Positions 26,843 to 36,028 of a DNA stretch of 64,000 bases are shown here, in pieces. The notes below the pieces were generated by a model. The model was given only the letters and a program-made list of their open reading frames with translations, did not search any database and had not been told where the DNA came from. Made by a program: the position numbers and the translations under genes. The number at the start of each line of letters is the position of its first letter. The first letter of the stretch is position 1. Source of the stretch: a bacterium EF100-94H03 bin56 (GTDB lineage Bacteria > Pseudomonadota > Alphaproteobacteria > SP197); NCBI GenBank assembly GCA_002238685.1, contig MPMV01000015.1, positions 17,234-81,233 on the forward strand. Reading direction: 5' to 3'.

Positions 26843-29025
26843 CGATGTTCCGGCGCCTCTACAACCTGCGCTCGCGCATCTCGGCGCAGCTCACCATCGC
26901 CATCACCGGCGCGGTCACCTTGACGGTCATCTCCGGCATGGTGGGCTGGTACTCCTTCGATCGCGTGGCGGATGCCCAGCGGCGAGTCAACGAAGGAACG
27001 GTTCCGGCCATTGCCGCTGCCTTCGGTATCGCCCAGCAAAGCGGCGCCCTGGCGGCGGCTGCGCCGAAACTCACCGCAGCCGGCACCCAGCTTGACCTCA
27101 CCTACACCGGCTTCGAAGTCCAGCAGAGTCGCGACGAGTTCGCCAGGCAATTGCGGATGCTCGAGGAGCTCGGCGGCGATGAGGAACACTTCCAGCCAAT
27201 CCGCACCCAGGGCCGCGCTCTGGTCAGCACCATCGTCGATATCGAAGACCTGATGTGGAACCTTTTCGCACTCGAGGCATCGCGCCTGCGTCTCGGGGAC
27301 CGGATGGCGGCGCTCTCCAGGGAACTCAATCACTTCCTCATCCCGGCCATCGACGACCAGCTGTTCTATGCCATGACAGGCTACCGGTTTCTCGGCGAAG
27401 TGCCGGAGTCCCGGACTCACACCTTCACCGACCGCGAAATACTGCGTTACCGGGTCCTTTCGGAAGTCCATTCCGGGACGAAAGTTGCGTTCGAAATCCT
27501 GGCGACGGTCTTCAACACGTCCAGTATCGCCCTTCTCGAACCACTCAGGGAGCGCTTCGAGGCTGTCAGAAGAGGGATTCAGAACAACCTCAACACCCTG
27601 CCGGATGGTGAACAGAGGCAACTGCTCGCGGGGCTCTTCGACGAGATGGACCGCCTCGGCAGCGGCGAGGGCAGCAGTTTCGATATCCGCCAGCGGGAAC
27701 TCGAAGCCGAGACCGAACTCCAGAGTATCCTGGAGTTGAACCAGTCACTGGCACTCAACCTGGTCAACAACGTCGAAAAGCTGGTCTCTGTCGCCGAAGA
27801 CGCCGCCATCGAGGCAACCGTTGCATCCGAGGATGCCATCCTCACCGGGCGCAATCTCCTGGTCGGCATCAGTTTGGCCGGCATCGTGGGCGCTGCGCTG
27901 ATCTCCTGGCTCTATATCGGCCGCGGCCTCATCCGGCGCCTGTCAAGGTTGTCGGAACGCATGCGCGTCATGGCGAAGGGCGACCTGGAGCAAGAGATCG
28001 AGGTGCGCGGCAGCGACGAAATCGCGGAGATGTCCTCTGCGCTGGAAGTCTTTCGGCAGCATGCTCTCGAGGTGCAGCGACTCAATCTTGTCGAGAAGAT
28101 GGCCAACGAACTCAAGGCGAAGAACGAGCTTATCGAGACGGCTCTGACCGATCTCGAGAAGGCCCAGGATCAGATCGTCATGCGCGAGAAACTCGCAGCA
28201 CTCGGTGAACTCACGGCCGGTGTTGCCCACGAGATACGCAATCCCCTCAACTTCATCAAGAATTTCGCCGAAGGTTCGACAGAACTGCTCGAGGAGATGG
28301 TGGAGGAGATCGAGGAGTTGCTTGCGGACATCGAAGAAGACGAAGAGACCAAGGAACGTCATGCTCTCGTCCGCGAGATTGCCGACGATCTGGTCGAGAA
28401 CACCAGACTCATCCGCCAGCATGGCACACGCGCCGACAGTATCGTGCAGAGCATGCTGATGATGGGCCGTGGATCGGGCGAGCGTCAGCCTTCCGCCATC
28501 AACCCGCTTGTCGACGAGCACGCCCGTCTTGCCTATCACAGCGCCCGGGCAACGGATACCAACTTCCAGGCAGAACTCGTCTTCGAGCTTGACCCCGAGG
28601 TCCCGGAGATGAACATCATTCCCCAGGATATCGGCCGCGTCTTTCTCAATCTGATCGGCAACGCATGCTATGCGGCCGATGACCGTCGGCGCAAGATGCG
28701 CGAGGCGGACCCGTCGGCGCGCTTCGACCCGGTAATCCGAATCAGCACCAAGAAGCTGGAAGACGGTGTCGAGGTCGCCGTGCGTGACAACGGCACCGGC
28801 ATCCCCGACGATGTCATCGACAAGATATTCAACCCCTTCTTCACCACCAAACCGACGGATCAGGGGACCGGGCTCGGACTGGCGATGTCGAACGACATCA
28901 TTCGCGAGCACGGCGGCACCATCACGGTCGATTCCGAACCCGATACCTACACCGAGTTTACCGTGCACATTCCCTTCGACACGACACCGGCCACCAGCGA
29001 ATCGTCACCGGACCCGCGCGACTGA
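26839..29025 (+). CDS. Membrane sensor histidine kinase
   Basis: 728 residues. A first membrane helix (about 15-38) and a second (about 340-360) enclose a large periplasmic, mostly helical sensor region. Then come a HAMP domain (LSRLSERMRVMAKGDLEQEI), a coiled coil, an HisKA domain with His464 in GELTAGVAHEIRNPLNFI, and the ATPase domain: N-box LNLIGNACYAADD, G1 DNGTGIPDD, F-box NPFFTTKP and G2 GTGLGLAMSN. There is no attached receiver. The coupled binding-protein gene upstream suggests that ligand-bound binding protein docks on the periplasmic region, and the only receiver in the operon is that of the PP2C phosphatase. Confidence 0.93.
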   Translation: MTMFRRLYNLRSRISAQLTIAITGAVTLTVISGMVGWYSFDRVADAQRRVNEGTVPAIAAAFGIAQQSGALAAAAPKLTAAGTQLDLTYTGFEVQQSRDEFARQLRMLEELGGDEEHFQPIRTQGRALVSTIVDIEDLMWNLFALEASRLRLGDRMAALSRELNHFLIPAIDDQLFYAMTGYRFLGEVPESRTHTFTDREILRYRVLSEVHSGTKVAFEILATVFNTSSIALLEPLRERFEAVRRGIQNNLNTLPDGEQRQLLAGLFDEMDRLGSGEGSSFDIRQRELEAETELQSILELNQSLALNLVNNVEKLVSVAEDAAIEATVASEDAILTGRNLLVGISLAGIVGAALISWLYIGRGLIRRLSRLSERMRVMAKGDLEQEIEVRGSDEIAEMSSALEVFRQHALEVQRLNLVEKMANELKAKNELIETALTDLEKAQDQIVMREKLAALGELTAGVAHEIRNPLNFIKNFAEGSTELLEEMVEEIEELLADIEEDEETKERHALVREIADDLVENTRLIRQHGTRADSIVQSMLMMGRGSGERQPSAINPLVDEHARLAYHSARATDTNFQAELVFELDPEVPEMNIIPQDIGRVFLNLIGNACYAADDRRRKMREADPSARFDPVIRISTKKLEDGVEVAVRDNGTGIPDDVIDKIFNPFFTTKPTDQGTGLGLAMSNDIIREHGGTITVDSEPDTYTEFTVHIPFDTTPATSESSPDPRD

Positions 29026-29070
29026 CGGGGAGCCGGGACACTGTAGGATGGCACCGGACCCGTGCATGTG

Positions 29071-30789
29071 TCACAGATCGGCGAAGACGTGGGTTTCTCC
29101 TCCACCGCCGGGGTGCGAGACGGCGCCAAGACGGGCCGGTCCGACGGTTTGTGCGTATTTCCAGATAACACCCGAATTGTAGTCGGTGGTCCTGGGTTTC
29201 CACGCCTTGCGGCGGGCTTCGAGTTCAGCCGCGTCGAGTTCAACATCGAGTGTTCCCGCCGCCGCATCGATCGCGATCATGTCGCCGTCCCTGACGAGCC
29301 CGATCGGCCCGCCTGCCCCCGCCTCGGGTCCCACATGACCAATGCAGAATCCGCGGGTGGCACCGGAGAAACGGCCATCGGTGATGAGGGCGACCTTTTC
29401 ACCCATTCCCTGGCCATAAAGTGCACTGGTGGTGGACAGCATCTCGCGCATGCCCGGCCCGCCCCTTGGTCCCTCGTAGCGGATGATCAGAACGTCTCCC
29501 TCATCGAAGGCGCCAGCGAGAACGGCATCGAGGCAGGCTTCCTCGGTGTCAAAGCAGCGGGCCGGACCACGGAACTGAAGGCGTGCGAGGCCGGCAATTT
29601 TCACAATGGCGCCTTCGGGTGCAAGATTGCCCCTGAGGCCGACCACGCCACCGGTGGTCGACAGGGGATTGTTCACGGGCCGCACCACGTCCTGATCCTC
29701 GGGAAAGACGACGTCGGCATGGTTTTCGGCGAGCGTCTTTCCGGTCACGGTGAGAGTATCGCCGTGCAGGAAACCACCGTCGAGAAGGGTCCTGATCAGC
29801 ACCGGAATGCCTCCGATCCCGTAGAGATCCTTGGCCACGTAACGGCCGCCAGGCTTGAGATCGGCGATGTAGGGGGTGCTGCGAAAGACGTCACAGACAT
29901 CCTCGAGGGTGAAGTCGATGCCGACCTCATGGGCGATGGCAGGAAGATGCAGTCCGGCATTGGTGGAACCACCGGTAGCGGCAACCACCACGGCGGCATT
30001 CTCCAGCGCCTTGCGGGTGACGATGTCACGTGGCCGGATGTCATCGGCGATGAGACGCATGACCGCCTGACCGGAGGCTTCGGCGAACATGTCACGGCTG
30101 TCGAAGGGTGCCGGTGTCATGGCTGAGTTGGGAAGAGCCAGGCCGATCGCTTCGGAGACCGTCGCCATGGTGTTGGCGGTGAACTGCCCGCCGCACGATC
30201 CGCCCGACGGACAGGCGGCATGCTCGAGCACATCCAGCTCATCATCGCTCATGGTACCGGAGGCATTGGCTCCGACACCCTCGAAGACATCGATGATGGT
30301 GACATCCCTGTTGCGGTAGCGCCCGGGCAGAATCGAGCCACCGTACATGAAAACCGACGGGACGTTCAGTCTCACCATGGCCATCATCATGCCTGGCAGG
30401 GACTTGTCACAGCCGGCAAGTCCGACGAGGCCGTCATAGCAATGGCCGCGCATGGTGAGCTCGACCGAATCGGCAATCACCTCGCGGCTGACCAGTGACG
30501 ACTTCATCCCGGCATGGCCCATCGCAATACCGTCGGTCACGGTGATGGTGGTGAATTCGCGGGGCGTGCCGCCACCGGCCTTCACCCCCTTCTTGGCAGC
30601 CTGGGCCTGCCTCATAAGGGTGATGTTGCAGGGGGCCGCCTCGTTCCAGGTGGTTGCCACGCCGACGAAAGGCTGTTCCACCTCGGCATCGCTCATGCCC
30701 ATGGCGTAGTAGAAGGCGCGATGTGGCGCGCTCTTGGGGCCGACCGACACATGACGGCTTGGCAGCCTGGACTTGTCCCAACGGGTCAT
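29071..30789 (-). CDS. ilvD: Dihydroxy-acid dehydratase
   Basis: 572 residues from the ATG at 30789, with AGGGAGTACCTC as the ribosome site; the open frame extends further but without family similarity. [20 protein letters not shown] and [18 protein letters not shown] carry the Fe-S cysteines of the IlvD/Edd family, and the C-terminus has [20 protein letters not shown]. It makes 2-keto acids in valine, leucine and isoleucine synthesis. The other ilv genes are not in the window. Divergent from the DMT transporter. Confidence 0.94.
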   Translation of the reverse strand: MTRWDKSRLPSRHVSVGPKSAPHRAFYYAMGMSDAEVEQPFVGVATTWNEAAPCNITLMRQAQAAKKGVKAGGGTPREFTTITVTDGIAMGHAGMKSSLVSREVIADSVELTMRGHCYDGLVGLAGCDKSLPGMMMAMVRLNVPSVFMYGGSILPGRYRNRDVTIIDVFEGVGANASGTMSDDELDVLEHAACPSGGSCGGQFTANTMATVSEAIGLALPNSAMTPAPFDSRDMFAEASGQAVMRLIADDIRPRDIVTRKALENAAVVVAATGGSTNAGLHLPAIAHEVGIDFTLEDVCDVFRSTPYIADLKPGGRYVAKDLYGIGGIPVLIRTLLDGGFLHGDTLTVTGKTLAENHADVVFPEDQDVVRPVNNPLSTTGGVVGLRGNLAPEGAIVKIAGLARLQFRGPARCFDTEEACLDAVLAGAFDEGDVLIIRYEGPRGGPGMREMLSTTSALYGQGMGEKVALITDGRFSGATRGFCIGHVGPEAGAGGPIGLVRDGDMIAIDAAAGTLDVELDAAELEARRKAWKPRTTDYNSGVIWKYAQTVGPARLGAVSHPGGGGETHVFADL

Positions 30790-30937
30790 GAGGTACTCCC
30801 TGGAGTTTGATGCCGATTCGGGGCGGAGACTAGGTTCGGTTCCGGCGATTGTCACGTCCCTGATGCCGCGGCGCGGATTGACGGTGCACCGCCTGCCGGG
30901 TGAGGATCGGTGCGCCTCGCCCGGTTAGTTCACTCCC

Positions 30938-31819
30938 TTGACAACCATCCTTCCCGCCACTCTCCTTGCCGTCGCGGCGGTCGTCTGGGGTCTCTTCTGG
31001 ATACCACTTCGTGCCCTGGAAGCAACCGGTCTTCCGGCCGGGGCCACCGTGACCGGCCAGTTCCTGATGCCGGTGCTGATCATGGCGCCTGTGGCGGTGT
31101 TCCTCCTTGTGCGAGGCCGGGCATCGGGTCTGTCGCGCTGGCACACGGGACTCTTCACCGGTGGCGCCTTCGCACTCTATGCCGACAGCCTGCTCCTCAC
31201 CGAGGTGTCACGGGCGCTCATTCTCTTCTACGTGTCTCCGGCCTGGAGCACGGCACTGGAGATCTGGCTCCTCAAGCGAAGACTCACCCTGGCCCGGGTC
31301 ACGGCCATGGTTCTCGGCTTTGCCGGAATCCTCGTTCTGCTGGCCGATGAGGGTGGTTTTCCCCTGCCCCGCAATGCCGGTGACTGGATGGCCATCACCG
31401 CCGGTATCTTCTGGGCCTGGGGCTCCACCAGGGTTCGAATGGATCCCGAAGCGAGCCACTTCGAGAATGTCCTTTCCTTCTTTCTCTACGGCGCGGTTGT
31501 CGCGTTTGCCGTGACCCTGCTCCCGGCGAGCGGACTGGGCGCCCTTCCCCCGGCAGGAACGGTACTCAACGCCCTGCCATGGTTCTTCCTGCTCGCTGCG
31601 GTGTTCCTGATACCGATCATGTTCATGCAGCTCTATGCCTGTCAGCACCTTGACCCCGCGAGGGTGGGAATTCTCCTCCAGATCGAGGTGGTCATCGGCA
31701 TTGCCAGCGCCGGGATCCTGACCGCCGAGCCCTTCGGCTGGCGAGAAGCCACCGGCTTCGTCCTCGTCTGTTCGTCGGCACTCACCGAAGTTCTCGTGAA
31801 TCGGACAGCATCGTCCTGA
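30938..31819 (+). CDS. DMT-superfamily (EamA) transporter
   Basis: 293 residues with about ten hydrophobic helices in two repeats, as in EamA-type metabolite exporters. The start is a TTG: an in-frame TAG lies only four codons upstream (30926-30928) and the next ATG would remove the first helix, so the TTG is well supported. GFAGILVLLADEGG and ITAGIFWAWGSTRVRMDP are typical loop segments of the family. Substrate unknown. It converges on the DddP-like pair. Confidence 0.87.
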   Translation: MTTILPATLLAVAAVVWGLFWIPLRALEATGLPAGATVTGQFLMPVLIMAPVAVFLLVRGRASGLSRWHTGLFTGGAFALYADSLLLTEVSRALILFYVSPAWSTALEIWLLKRRLTLARVTAMVLGFAGILVLLADEGGFPLPRNAGDWMAITAGIFWAWGSTRVRMDPEASHFENVLSFFLYGAVVAFAVTLLPASGLGALPPAGTVLNALPWFFLLAAVFLIPIMFMQLYACQHLDPARVGILLQIEVVIGIASAGILTAEPFGWREATGFVLVCSSALTEVLVNRTASS

Positions 31820-31855
31820 ATCCGATGACTTCCGCCGATCGAATGCGGGCTGACT

Positions 31856-33091
31856 CTATGCCAGAAGGGCTTCCTCGTAGGGGAAGGTCGACAGGCGCTG
31901 GACGCCGGTGTCGGTGACGAGAACCTGTTCCTCGAGCTTGACACCCTCATTGCCGTCTTCGGCGCCAATGTAGCTCTCGATACACAGTGTCATGCCTGGC
32001 TCGATGACGCCGGTCGACGAGCGTTGCGGCGTGTCTGCAAAGGAAATCGACGGATACTCGTCTACAAGACCGACCCCGTGGGCGGCAATGCCGTACCTGC
32101 GGGCCTGGAATTCCTCCGGAACGGGCCACGACTTCTCGGCGGCCTCGACGAAACTCATGCCCGGTTCAAGAATGCCGATGTTGAACTGGACCTGCTCGTG
32201 GGCAAGCGCATAGAGCCTGCGTTGCTCATCCGTCGGCCGTCCCGGACCGCAGAACCAGGTGCGGCTGATGTCCGCGCAATAGCCGAAGGGGCCGACAAGG
32301 TCGGTGTCGAGACCAACGAGTTCGCCGGCGCGGATCACCCGGCTCGAGGCTTCGCGGAACCAGGGATTGGTCCTGCCGCCGGAGGCGAGAAGCCGGGTCT
32401 CGATCCACTCGCCACCGAGTTCAATGTTCACCTGATGGAGAATCGACCACAACGCCGTCTCGCTGATGCCGGCACGCAGTTCCTCGCGCATCCTCGCCAT
32501 GGCCGCTTCGCAGACGGAGATGGACACCAGCATGGCCTCGATCTCGTCATCGGATTTGATCACCCTGGCGAGTTCCGTCACGCGTGTGCCACTGGCAATC
32601 TCGTAGCCCATTTCCTGAAGGGCGTTGGCGCCCTCGAAGTCGAGCCGGTCGGCGGCAATGCGCCGGCCGGCCGAGTGGTCGCGCATCACGGAATCGATGT
32701 CCTGGGCCCAGGCCATGACCCGTGTCTCGATGTTCTCCGAAGCCACCATGTAGATGTAGCCCAGAGCCGGTCTGATCTCGCCGATGGTCTCCATGTGCCG
32801 GTAGAGATGCATCGACTTCTCGTAGTCGAAGAGGACGGCCTTGCCCCGGGCCGGAACGAAGCAGTAACGGATCGGGTTGTGAGTGAACCACAGCTGCATG
32901 TTGCTGGTGCCGGTGGCGTAGCGGATGTTGACCGGGTCGTAGAGGATGATGCCTCCCAGATCGAGGCGGTGAAGCTGTTCCTGGATCCGTCCCAGGCGCC
33001 AGGCGCGCATGCGGCGGATGTCGATCTGCGGTTCGGCGTCATGCTGGGCGATGCCGCGGGTGTTGCGCGCGAGGCGTATGGAATCGTTCAT
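31856..33091 (-). CDS. DddP-like M24-family protein, copy 1 (putative DMSP lyase)
   Basis: 411 residues from the ATG at 33091, with GGGAGGGTGAC as ribosome site. The sequence follows DMSP lyase DddP more closely than ordinary M24 peptidases: GGEWIETRLLASGGRTNPWF, LDTDLVGPFGYCADISRTW and YGIAAHGVGLVDEYP. The metal ligands line up as Asp262/Asp264, Asp274, His338, Glu372 and Glu387, and Tyr333 and Asp344 match the proposed catalytic Tyr and Asp of DddP (from memory of the published structure). DddP splits dimethylsulfoniopropionate to acrylate and DMS. A role as a peptidase or on another substrate is not excluded. Twelve bp downstream of copy 2. Confidence 0.72.
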   Translation of the reverse strand: MNDSIRLARNTRGIAQHDAEPQIDIRRMRAWRLGRIQEQLHRLDLGGIILYDPVNIRYATGTSNMQLWFTHNPIRYCFVPARGKAVLFDYEKSMHLYRHMETIGEIRPALGYIYMVASENIETRVMAWAQDIDSVMRDHSAGRRIAADRLDFEGANALQEMGYEIASGTRVTELARVIKSDDEIEAMLVSISVCEAAMARMREELRAGISETALWSILHQVNIELGGEWIETRLLASGGRTNPWFREASSRVIRAGELVGLDTDLVGPFGYCADISRTWFCGPGRPTDEQRRLYALAHEQVQFNIGILEPGMSFVEAAEKSWPVPEEFQARRYGIAAHGVGLVDEYPSISFADTPQRSSTGVIEPGMTLCIESYIGAEDGNEGVKLEEQVLVTDTGVQRLSTFPYEEALLA

Positions 33092-33103
33092 GTCACCCTC
33101 CCA

Positions 33104-34360
33104 TCAGCCGAGCAGAGCGTCATCGAAGGGGTATGTGGAGAGGCGCTGGGGACCTTCCTGCGTCACAAGGATCTGTTCCTCGAGCTTCACACCTTCATTG
33201 CCGTCTTCGGCACCGATATAGCTTTCGACACAGACGGTCATGCCCTCCTCGAGAACACCGGGCATGGCCATGTGGGCCTTGTCGGAAAACGTCAGGCCCG
33301 GCCACTCGTCGGCCATGCCGACACCGTGCGCCATGGAACCGTAGCGGCGCGCCATGAATTCGTTGGGAACACGCCAGGATGATTCGGCAATCTCCCTGAA
33401 GGACCGGCCCGGACGCATTTCCTGGATGTTGGTCTCGATCTGCTCATGGGCATAGGCGTAAAGCCGCTTCTGTTCGTCCGTCGGCTTTCCGGGGCCGCAG
33501 AACCAGGTGCGGGAGATGTCGGAACAATAGCCGAAGGGCCCGATGAGATCGGTGTCGAAGGCCACCAGTTCGCCTGCCCGGATGATGCGATCGCTGCATT
33601 CCCTGAACCACGGATTGGTCCGCCCGCCAGAGGCCAGAAGACGGGTCTCGATCCATTCGCCGCCCATGGCGATGTTCACCTGGTGCAGATGCGACCACAA
33701 CTGGTTCTCCGTGATCCCGGCACGCAGGTTCTCGTGCATCTTCGCCATCCCGGCCTCACACACGGAGATGGAGACAAGCATTGCCTGGATCTCGTCGTCG
33801 GACTTGATGGACCGGGCACGCTCCATCACTTCCTGTCCGTTTGCGATGGTGCACCCCCGCTCCTCGAGCGCCCGGGCGCCACAGGGGTCGAGGTGGTCGG
33901 CGGCCACGGAGAGATCGCCACCGCATGTCTCGCGGATGACGTCGACGAGTTCATCCGCCCACAGGCGGACTCTCTCCTCGTAGTTGTCGCCGGCGCCAAA
34001 GTAGGTCCAGGTGCGGGCCGGACGGACCTCGCGAATGGTTTCGAGGTGCTCCGACAGATGAACCGCCGGAGGATAGTCGAAGAGAACGGTTCCTCCTTCG
34101 GCCGGAACCCAGCAGTATCGGTGCTGATTGTGCAGGATCCATACCTGCATGTTGCTGGAGCCGTTGGCGTAACGGACATTGATCGGATCGTAGAGAAGGA
34201 CTCCTCCAAGAGAGCGTTGCTTCAGCATCGCCTGCACCCTGCCCAGACGGTAGAGGCGCATCCCGGGAACATCGATCTGCGGCTCGGCATCGTGCTGGGC
34301 GATTCCCCGGGTGTTGCGGGCAAGGAACTGGCTGTCTGGAGAAGGTCGGAGCATTGTCAT
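33104..34360 (-). CDS. DddP-like M24-family protein, copy 2 (putative DMSP lyase)
   Basis: 418 residues, first gene of the pair. It is well over half identical to copy 1 along its length, so the two arose by tandem duplication. Metal-ligand positions are Asp269/Asp271, Asp281, His345, Glu379 and Glu394; Tyr340 and Asp351 fall exactly where the proposed catalytic residues of DddP are (HGVGMADEWP, with the Trp that copy 1 lacks). Copy 2 is therefore the better candidate for a true DMSP lyase. It diverges from the MttB-like gene with about 120 bp between, which should contain both promoters. Confidence 0.72.
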   Translation of the reverse strand: MTMLRPSPDSQFLARNTRGIAQHDAEPQIDVPGMRLYRLGRVQAMLKQRSLGGVLLYDPINVRYANGSSNMQVWILHNQHRYCWVPAEGGTVLFDYPPAVHLSEHLETIREVRPARTWTYFGAGDNYEERVRLWADELVDVIRETCGGDLSVAADHLDPCGARALEERGCTIANGQEVMERARSIKSDDEIQAMLVSISVCEAGMAKMHENLRAGITENQLWSHLHQVNIAMGGEWIETRLLASGGRTNPWFRECSDRIIRAGELVAFDTDLIGPFGYCSDISRTWFCGPGKPTDEQKRLYAYAHEQIETNIQEMRPGRSFREIAESSWRVPNEFMARRYGSMAHGVGMADEWPGLTFSDKAHMAMPGVLEEGMTVCVESYIGAEDGNEGVKLEEQILVTQEGPQRLSTYPFDDALLG

Positions 34361-34482
34361 GCTGTCCCCGTCACACGGACGTCATGGAACGGACGAACAC
34401 CGGGAGTGTCAATCGCAAAAGTGCGACTTCCTGACACCGACCTCGGGTATCAGCGCAGCGGGTGTGGAGAAAGGAAAAGGCG

Positions 34483-36006
34483 ATGGCCCGTCGACGCAGG
34501 AGCCGAGCCGGTCTCGGCAGCGAACGCCAGGCGCTTCACCTCCTGTCATGGCGCCAGGTACGCAACCCCTTCCCGCCCATCGCGCCGCTTTCCGATGACG
34601 AGATCGAGGCCATTCACCGGACGTCGCTCAGGGTTCTCGACGAGCTTGGCATGAAGGTTCTCGACGGCGAGACCCGCAGCCTTCTCAGGGCAGCAGGCGC
34701 GCGCGTGGACGAGACCGGGGAGATGGTCTTCATGGAGGCCGGCCTGGTGGAGGAGGCGATCACCACCACACCGCCTGACTTCACCCTCCATGCGCGCAAT
34801 CCGGCGCGCAACATCGAGGTGGGCGGCAACGCCATCAACTTTACACCGGTCGGCGGGCCTGCCTTCACCAGCGATCTCGACAAGGGGCGGCGCGCCGGGA
34901 CCTATGCCGAGTTCTGCGACTTCGTGAAGCTCGAACAGATGTTCGACGTCATCCACATGATGGGGGTTGGCGCCTTCGCCTCTCTCGATCTACCGGCCGA
35001 GACACGTCATCTCGATCACGGTCTGGCGGGTTTCTTGTATGGTGACAAGGCGGTCCCGGTGAACCTTCTGGGCGGGGAGCGGGCGAGCGACGGCATCGAG
35101 CTTGCCAAGATCGCCCTCGGCCTGGACGAACGGGATCTCGAAACCACGCCCTGCGTCCTTGGCAACATCAACACCAACTCTCCACGCCAGCTTGACGGTT
35201 CCATGGCCCAGGGACTGATCACCCTCGCCCGTGCCAACCAGCCGGTGGTGGTGACACCCTTCACGCTGTGTGGCGCCATGGCCCCTGCGACCGTGGCGGG
35301 CGCCCTGGTGCAGCAGAACGCGGAAGCGCTCTTCGGCCTGGCCCTGATCCAGATCGTCAAGCCCGGAGCCCCCGGTCTCTATGGCGGCTTCACCAGCAAT
35401 GTCGACATGAAGACCGGTGCCCCCGCATTCGGCACCCCGGAGTATGTTCTCGCCTGCCAGGCAACGGGCCAACTGACACGGCGCTACCGCGTACCCTACC
35501 GGTCGAGCAACACCAATGCCTCGAACGCTCCCGATGCCCAGGCTGCCTACGAGAGCATGATGTCCCTGTGGGGCGCCATCATGGGCCATGCAAACTTCCT
35601 CTTCCATGGCGCCGGCTGGCTCGAGGGCGGTCTCGTCGGCAGCTTCGAGAAACTCGTCATCGATGCCGAGATGCTGCAGATGATGGCTGTCTACCTCGAG
35701 GGGATCCGGGTCGACGACGACAGTCTGGGATTCGATGCCATCGCCGAAGTGCAGCCCGGAGGTCACTACTTCGGCGCCCGCCACACCCTGGAACGTTACG
35801 AGACTGCCTTCTACAGCCCCTTGCTGTCGGACTGGCGAAATTTCGAGAACTGGAGCGACTCCGGGGCCGTGGAGACGGCCGAGAGAGCCCACCGGCTGTG
35901 GAAGCGCATGCTGAAGGAGTACCAGGCACCGCCCATTGATCCCGGCATCGTCGACGGCCTCAACGACTACATTGCCCGCCGCAAGGAAGAGATCCTCGGC
36001 CCCTGA
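34483..36006 (+). CDS. MttB-family (trimethylamine/betaine) methyltransferase, non-pyrrolysine type
   Basis: 507 residues from the ATG at 34483 behind GGAGAAAGGAAAAGG. The frame has no internal TAG, so it lacks the pyrrolysine of archaeal MttB and belongs to the large bacterial group that includes the glycine-betaine methyltransferase MtgB. ALSDDEIEAIHRTSLRVLDE-like N-terminus, NFTPVGGPAFTSDLDKGR and GGFTSNVDMKTGAPAFGTPE are typical. Such enzymes move a methyl group from a quaternary amine to a corrinoid protein; no corrinoid protein gene is adjacent. Whether the substrate is a nitrogen or sulfur (DMSP-like) betaine is unknown. Confidence 0.83.
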   Translation: MARRRRSRAGLGSERQALHLLSWRQVRNPFPPIAPLSDDEIEAIHRTSLRVLDELGMKVLDGETRSLLRAAGARVDETGEMVFMEAGLVEEAITTTPPDFTLHARNPARNIEVGGNAINFTPVGGPAFTSDLDKGRRAGTYAEFCDFVKLEQMFDVIHMMGVGAFASLDLPAETRHLDHGLAGFLYGDKAVPVNLLGGERASDGIELAKIALGLDERDLETTPCVLGNINTNSPRQLDGSMAQGLITLARANQPVVVTPFTLCGAMAPATVAGALVQQNAEALFGLALIQIVKPGAPGLYGGFTSNVDMKTGAPAFGTPEYVLACQATGQLTRRYRVPYRSSNTNASNAPDAQAAYESMMSLWGAIMGHANFLFHGAGWLEGGLVGSFEKLVIDAEMLQMMAVYLEGIRVDDDSLGFDAIAEVQPGGHYFGARHTLERYETAFYSPLLSDWRNFENWSDSGAVETAERAHRLWKRMLKEYQAPPIDPGIVDGLNDYIARRKEEILGP

Positions 36007-36028
36007 GCCCCTTCCCGGAGCGCAGGAT

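Noticed and set aside
32024..34654. Two plus-strand open frames (about 450 and 400 codons) opposite the DddP-like genes
   Set aside because: They mirror the two real genes; the products have no recognisable family and the minus-strand motifs are unambiguous.
34483..36006. A pyrrolysine-containing methyltransferase
   Set aside because: The frame has no internal TAG, so it is a non-pyrrolysine family member.
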